DNA from: Gp6-AA40 sp036407095
GTDB taxonomy: Bacteria; Acidobacteriota; Vicinamibacteria; Vicinamibacterales; UBA2999
Assembly: GCA_036407095.1 (NCBI GenBank)
Contig: DASWZV010000158.1
Span: 124,001-188,000 of the forward strand
Reading direction: 5' to 3'
DNA: 64,000 bases
The notes beneath the pieces were generated by a model. It saw only the letters and a program-made list of their open reading frames with translations. It was not told where the DNA came from and searched no databases. The position numbers and the translations under genes were made by a program. This document shows, one piece after another, positions 61,486 through 64,000 of this stretch; the stretch's first letter is position 1, and each line of letters opens with the position of its first letter.

Positions 61486-64000
61486 CCCTTCGACCCCTCG
61501 AGAGCCTCTGGGTCGCCCTGAGCAAGGTCGAAGGGCGACACGCTCAGGGCCGCCGCAGCAGGGTGATTGGTCTGACACTCTGCGTGCACGCCTCGCGGAC
61601 CTGCATCTGAGCGCGGCGCGCGAAGCCGAGATCATCGAAGAACTCTCGCAGCATCTCGACGATCGCGAAGAAGAACTCAGAGCGCAGGGTGTGAACGAGA
61701 CAGAAGCACGGCGTCAGGCGCTCGACGAATTGAGCGAGAGCGGCGAACTCGGATTGCGCATGCGTGGTCTCGCACAGGCACACACACCGGCGCCGATTGT
61801 ACCTGGTGTTCCCAATCGCCACGGGCTTCGCGGCACCTGGCAGGACCTTTCTCACGCGGTCCGCACGATCCGTCGTCAACCTGGCGTTGCCGCGATCATC
61901 ATCGGCACGCTCGCGCTCGGGATCGCGGTCAACACGCTGGTGTTCACGATGATCAATGGCCTGGCGCTTCGACCACTTCCATTCGAGAACCCTGAGCAGC
62001 TGGTCAGGCTGAGCGTGACAACCGGCAACGCTCAACGACCGGTCGCAGGCCTGTCGTATCTCGAGGTGCAGGACTGGCAGCAGGCGCGCCGCACCTTCGA
62101 GCAGATCGCCATCATCGACGAACGGCGAGCTGACGTCTCGGGGAACCAGCAGCCGCCGGTCCAGGTCGAGAACGCCCTGACGTCGTGGAATCTGTTCGCA
62201 CTGCTGCGTGTGCCGCCGATGCTCGGGCGAGCCTTCACGGCACAAGACGATCGTGTCGGCGCACCGCCGGTCGCGATCATCGCCGCCGATTTCTGGCGGA
62301 CGCGCTACGGAGCGGATCTCCGAATCGTCGGAACGACCATCCGCATCGATGGTGTTCCGACGACGATTGTCGGTGTCATGCCGGAGGGCATGGGCTTTCC
62401 GAACAGAGCGCAGCTGTGGATGCCGCTGGCTGCGCTGCCCGACCAGGAACGCGAATCGCGAAGCGTTCGCCAGCTCGACGCCGTCGGACGCATGCGCCGC
62501 GGAGTCACGGTCGAGCAGGCACGAAGCGAGGTGGGCGGCATTGCGGCAACTCTCGCCGAGCGCTACCCCGACAGCAATCGGACTGTGGCGCCGCTGGTCG
62601 AGCCCCTCGGTATCGCACGTGGATTTCTGCCGGTGTTGATCGCGCTTCTCGGGGCGGTCGGCTTCGTGCTCCTGATCGCCTGCGCCAACGTCGCGAATCT
62701 GTTGCTGGCGCGGGCCGCGGATCGCGCGCGCGACGTCACACTGCGACTCGCGCTCGGTGCGAGCCGCTGGCGCATCGTCCGCCAACTGCTCGTCGAAAGC
62801 CTCGTGCTCGCGGTGGTGGGCGCCGCGCTCGGACTCGCGCTCTCACATGCAGGACTTCGAGTGCTGCTCGCGAATGTCGAAGCCGATGCCTTGCCGCCAT
62901 CGTGGATTCAGTTCACGGTCGATCACGTCGTGCTCGCGTATGTCGCTGCGCTATGCGTGTGCAGCGCGCTGATCTGCGGGCTGGTCCCGGCATGGCAGGT
63001 CTCGCGGCCGAACCTCGTCGCCGCGCTGAACGACGCGGGGCGCGGTGACACCGGCAGCCGTCATCGACGCCGGTGGACCGGCGTGTTCGTCGTGGCACAG
63101 GTCACGCTCGCGCTGGTGCTGCTGACCGGTGCAACATTGATGATGCGCAACCTTGCGAACCTGCTGCGCTTCGACATCGGCGTCAACGCGGGCGAGATGA
63201 TGCAGACCGGCTTCATCCTGCAGCGCGCTGACTACACGCCGGCGCGCCGCCGCGTCTTCGTCGAGCAACTCGAGGAGCGCCTGGGCTCGAGCCGTGAGAT
63301 ACGGGCTGCGCTGACGAGCCACGCGCCGAATGCCAGCGCGCAAGCGTGGACCGTCCGCATCGAAGGGCAAGCGGCATCCGATTCAACTACGCTGCCTGCC
63401 GTCTCGCTGATTGAGGTCGGGCGTCGGTACTTCGAGGTACTCAATGTGCCGATCATTGCGGGCCGTGTCCTCACTGACGATGAGGCTCGACGTCCGATTG
63501 ATGGTGTCGTTGTCAATGAACGCTTCGCGCGGATGTACTTCACGGATCAACAGGCCGTCGGACGGCGGATTCTGCTGCAGTCGTCCGATCCCGGAGCGCG
63601 AGATGCCGCGCGGTGGACGACGATCGTCGGTGTCATCGCCAACGTCCGGCAGCGGATGTTGCCCTCGAACGAGTTCGATCCGGTCGTGTATCGCGCGTTC
63701 ACCCGCGAACCACCGCAGATCATACAGGTCGTGGCGCGATCGGCATCCGGTACCAACGCGATCGCGAGGTTCGTCCGGAGTCAGGTCCAGGCGCTCGATC
63801 CGGATCTGCCGCTGTTTCCGATCGCCACGGTGCAGGATGCGTTCGCGCTGCAGTTCTGGCCACAGCGTGTGTTCGGATCGCTGTTCGTCGGCTTCGCGGT
63901 GATTGCGATGCTGCTCGCGACTTCAGGTTTGTACGGCGTCACCTCGTATGCGGTCGCGCGCCGCACGCGCGAGATCGGTGTGCGTGTGGCGCTTGGCGCC
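61478..64000 (+). CDS. MacB/FtsX-type ABC permease 3, 3'-truncated by window end
   Basis: Open from the ATG at 61478 through the window end (841 codons seen). Domain order: an N-terminal extension of about 30 residues encoded by a REP-like repeat, a helical domain ('AREAEIIEELSQHLDDREEE'), a TM helix ('VAAIIIGTLALGIAVNTLVF'), MacB domain, FtsX domain 1 ('LLIACANVANLLLARAADRA'), second periplasmic domain and the beginning of FtsX domain 2 ('LLATSGLYGVTSYAVARRTR'). It overlaps the PadR gene by 8 bp. It is less similar to permeases 1 and 2 than they are to each other. The stop lies outside the window. Confidence 0.92.
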   Translation, partial: MPDPSTPREPLGRPEQGRRATRSGPPQQGDWSDTLRARLADLHLSAAREAEIIEELSQHLDDREEELRAQGVNETEARRQALDELSESGELGLRMRGLAQAHTPAPIVPGVPNRHGLRGTWQDLSHAVRTIRRQPGVAAIIIGTLALGIAVNTLVFTMINGLALRPLPFENPEQLVRLSVTTGNAQRPVAGLSYLEVQDWQQARRTFEQIAIIDERRADVSGNQQPPVQVENALTSWNLFALLRVPPMLGRAFTAQDDRVGAPPVAIIAADFWRTRYGADLRIVGTTIRIDGVPTTIVGVMPEGMGFPNRAQLWMPLAALPDQERESRSVRQLDAVGRMRRGVTVEQARSEVGGIAATLAERYPDSNRTVAPLVEPLGIARGFLPVLIALLGAVGFVLLIACANVANLLLARAADRARDVTLRLALGASRWRIVRQLLVESLVLAVVGAALGLALSHAGLRVLLANVEADALPPSWIQFTVDHVVLAYVAALCVCSALICGLVPAWQVSRPNLVAALNDAGRGDTGSRHRRRWTGVFVVAQVTLALVLLTGATLMMRNLANLLRFDIGVNAGEMMQTGFILQRADYTPARRRVFVEQLEERLGSSREIRAALTSHAPNASAQAWTVRIEGQAASDSTTLPAVSLIEVGRRYFEVLNVPIIAGRVLTDDEARRPIDGVVVNERFARMYFTDQQAVGRRILLQSSDPGARDAARWTTIVGVIANVRQRMLPSNEFDPVVYRAFTREPPQIIQVVARSASGTNAIARFVRSQVQALDPDLPLFPIATVQDAFALQFWPQRVFGSLFVGFAVIAMLLATSGLYGVTSYAVARRTREIGVRVALGA
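61486..61550. repeat. REP-like hairpin repeat within the permease 3 N-terminus
   Basis: An inverted pair CCCTTCGAC (61486-61494) / GTCGAAGGG (61527-61535) with the core GCCCTGAGCAAGGTCGAAGG (from 61515), followed by a further CGCTCAGGGC. The core is shared with the two units in the UvrA-like gene at 11934-11981. Here it covers about the first 24 codons of permease 3. Confidence 0.6.

Overview
High-GC (roughly 63-65 % by eye) bacterial chromosome segment. Its gene content points to a soil Acidobacteriota, most likely Vicinamibacteria-like: PadR regulators coupled to acidobacterial-type MacB/FtsX permeases (four permease genes), a TIGR03435 soil-associated protein, an ECF sigma factor of the acidobacterial type coupled to a Ser/Thr kinase with a repeat-rich C-terminus, and many secreted metallopeptidases. 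The phylum is an inference; no rRNA or tRNA gene is visible. I saw no integrase, transposase, phage structural gene or CRISPR array.

Layout. 1-7.6 kb: 3' end of zwf, a SecA paralogue, a small secreted protein, a receiver-only response regulator next to an HPK7-type sensor kinase, a topoisomerase IB, an inverted array of a 24/25-bp repeat, and a GNAT acetyltransferase whose last codons lie in that array. 7.6-11.4 kb: a periplasmic PQQ-type sugar dehydrogenase, a frameshifted MacB-like permease and a 105-bp MITE-like hairpin element.

11.4-31.8 kb (all minus strand): a seven-gene, tightly coupled operon. Transcription order is two paralogous double-trypsin-fold proteins (active first domain, degenerate second domain), a DUF6603 protein, a 1044-aa protein with a central hydrophobic segment, a 1637-aa protein with an N-terminal coiled coil, a 612-aa protein, and a UvrA-like ABC ATPase. 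The large proteins have no function I can name. This is a strong candidate for an undescribed system.

32-42.7 kb: a DUF899 protein, a secreted HEXXH metalloprotease, sigma factor plus kinase, a PA-domain HELGH peptidase with a small secreted partner, a CapA-like protein and a small four-helix membrane protein. 42.7-48.3 kb (minus strand): a probable selenium-dependent redox operon of an MFS transporter, a thioredoxin-reductase-like flavoprotein and two tandem paralogous selenoprotein genes. Each selenoprotein gene has an in-frame TGA in a U-S-T-C motif, followed after exactly 9 nt by the same 8-bp/GGUC SECIS-like hairpin. Read conventionally, each would be mis-annotated as two separate ORFs.

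48.4-64 kb: a phosphodiesterase/AP-superfamily protein, a decayed capA fragment, a DUF4159 protein, a Na/Pi cotransporter, a PadR-permease-TIGR03435-permease cluster, a 54-aa hydrophilic protein, a secreted protein, and a second PadR-permease pair whose permease runs off the window end.
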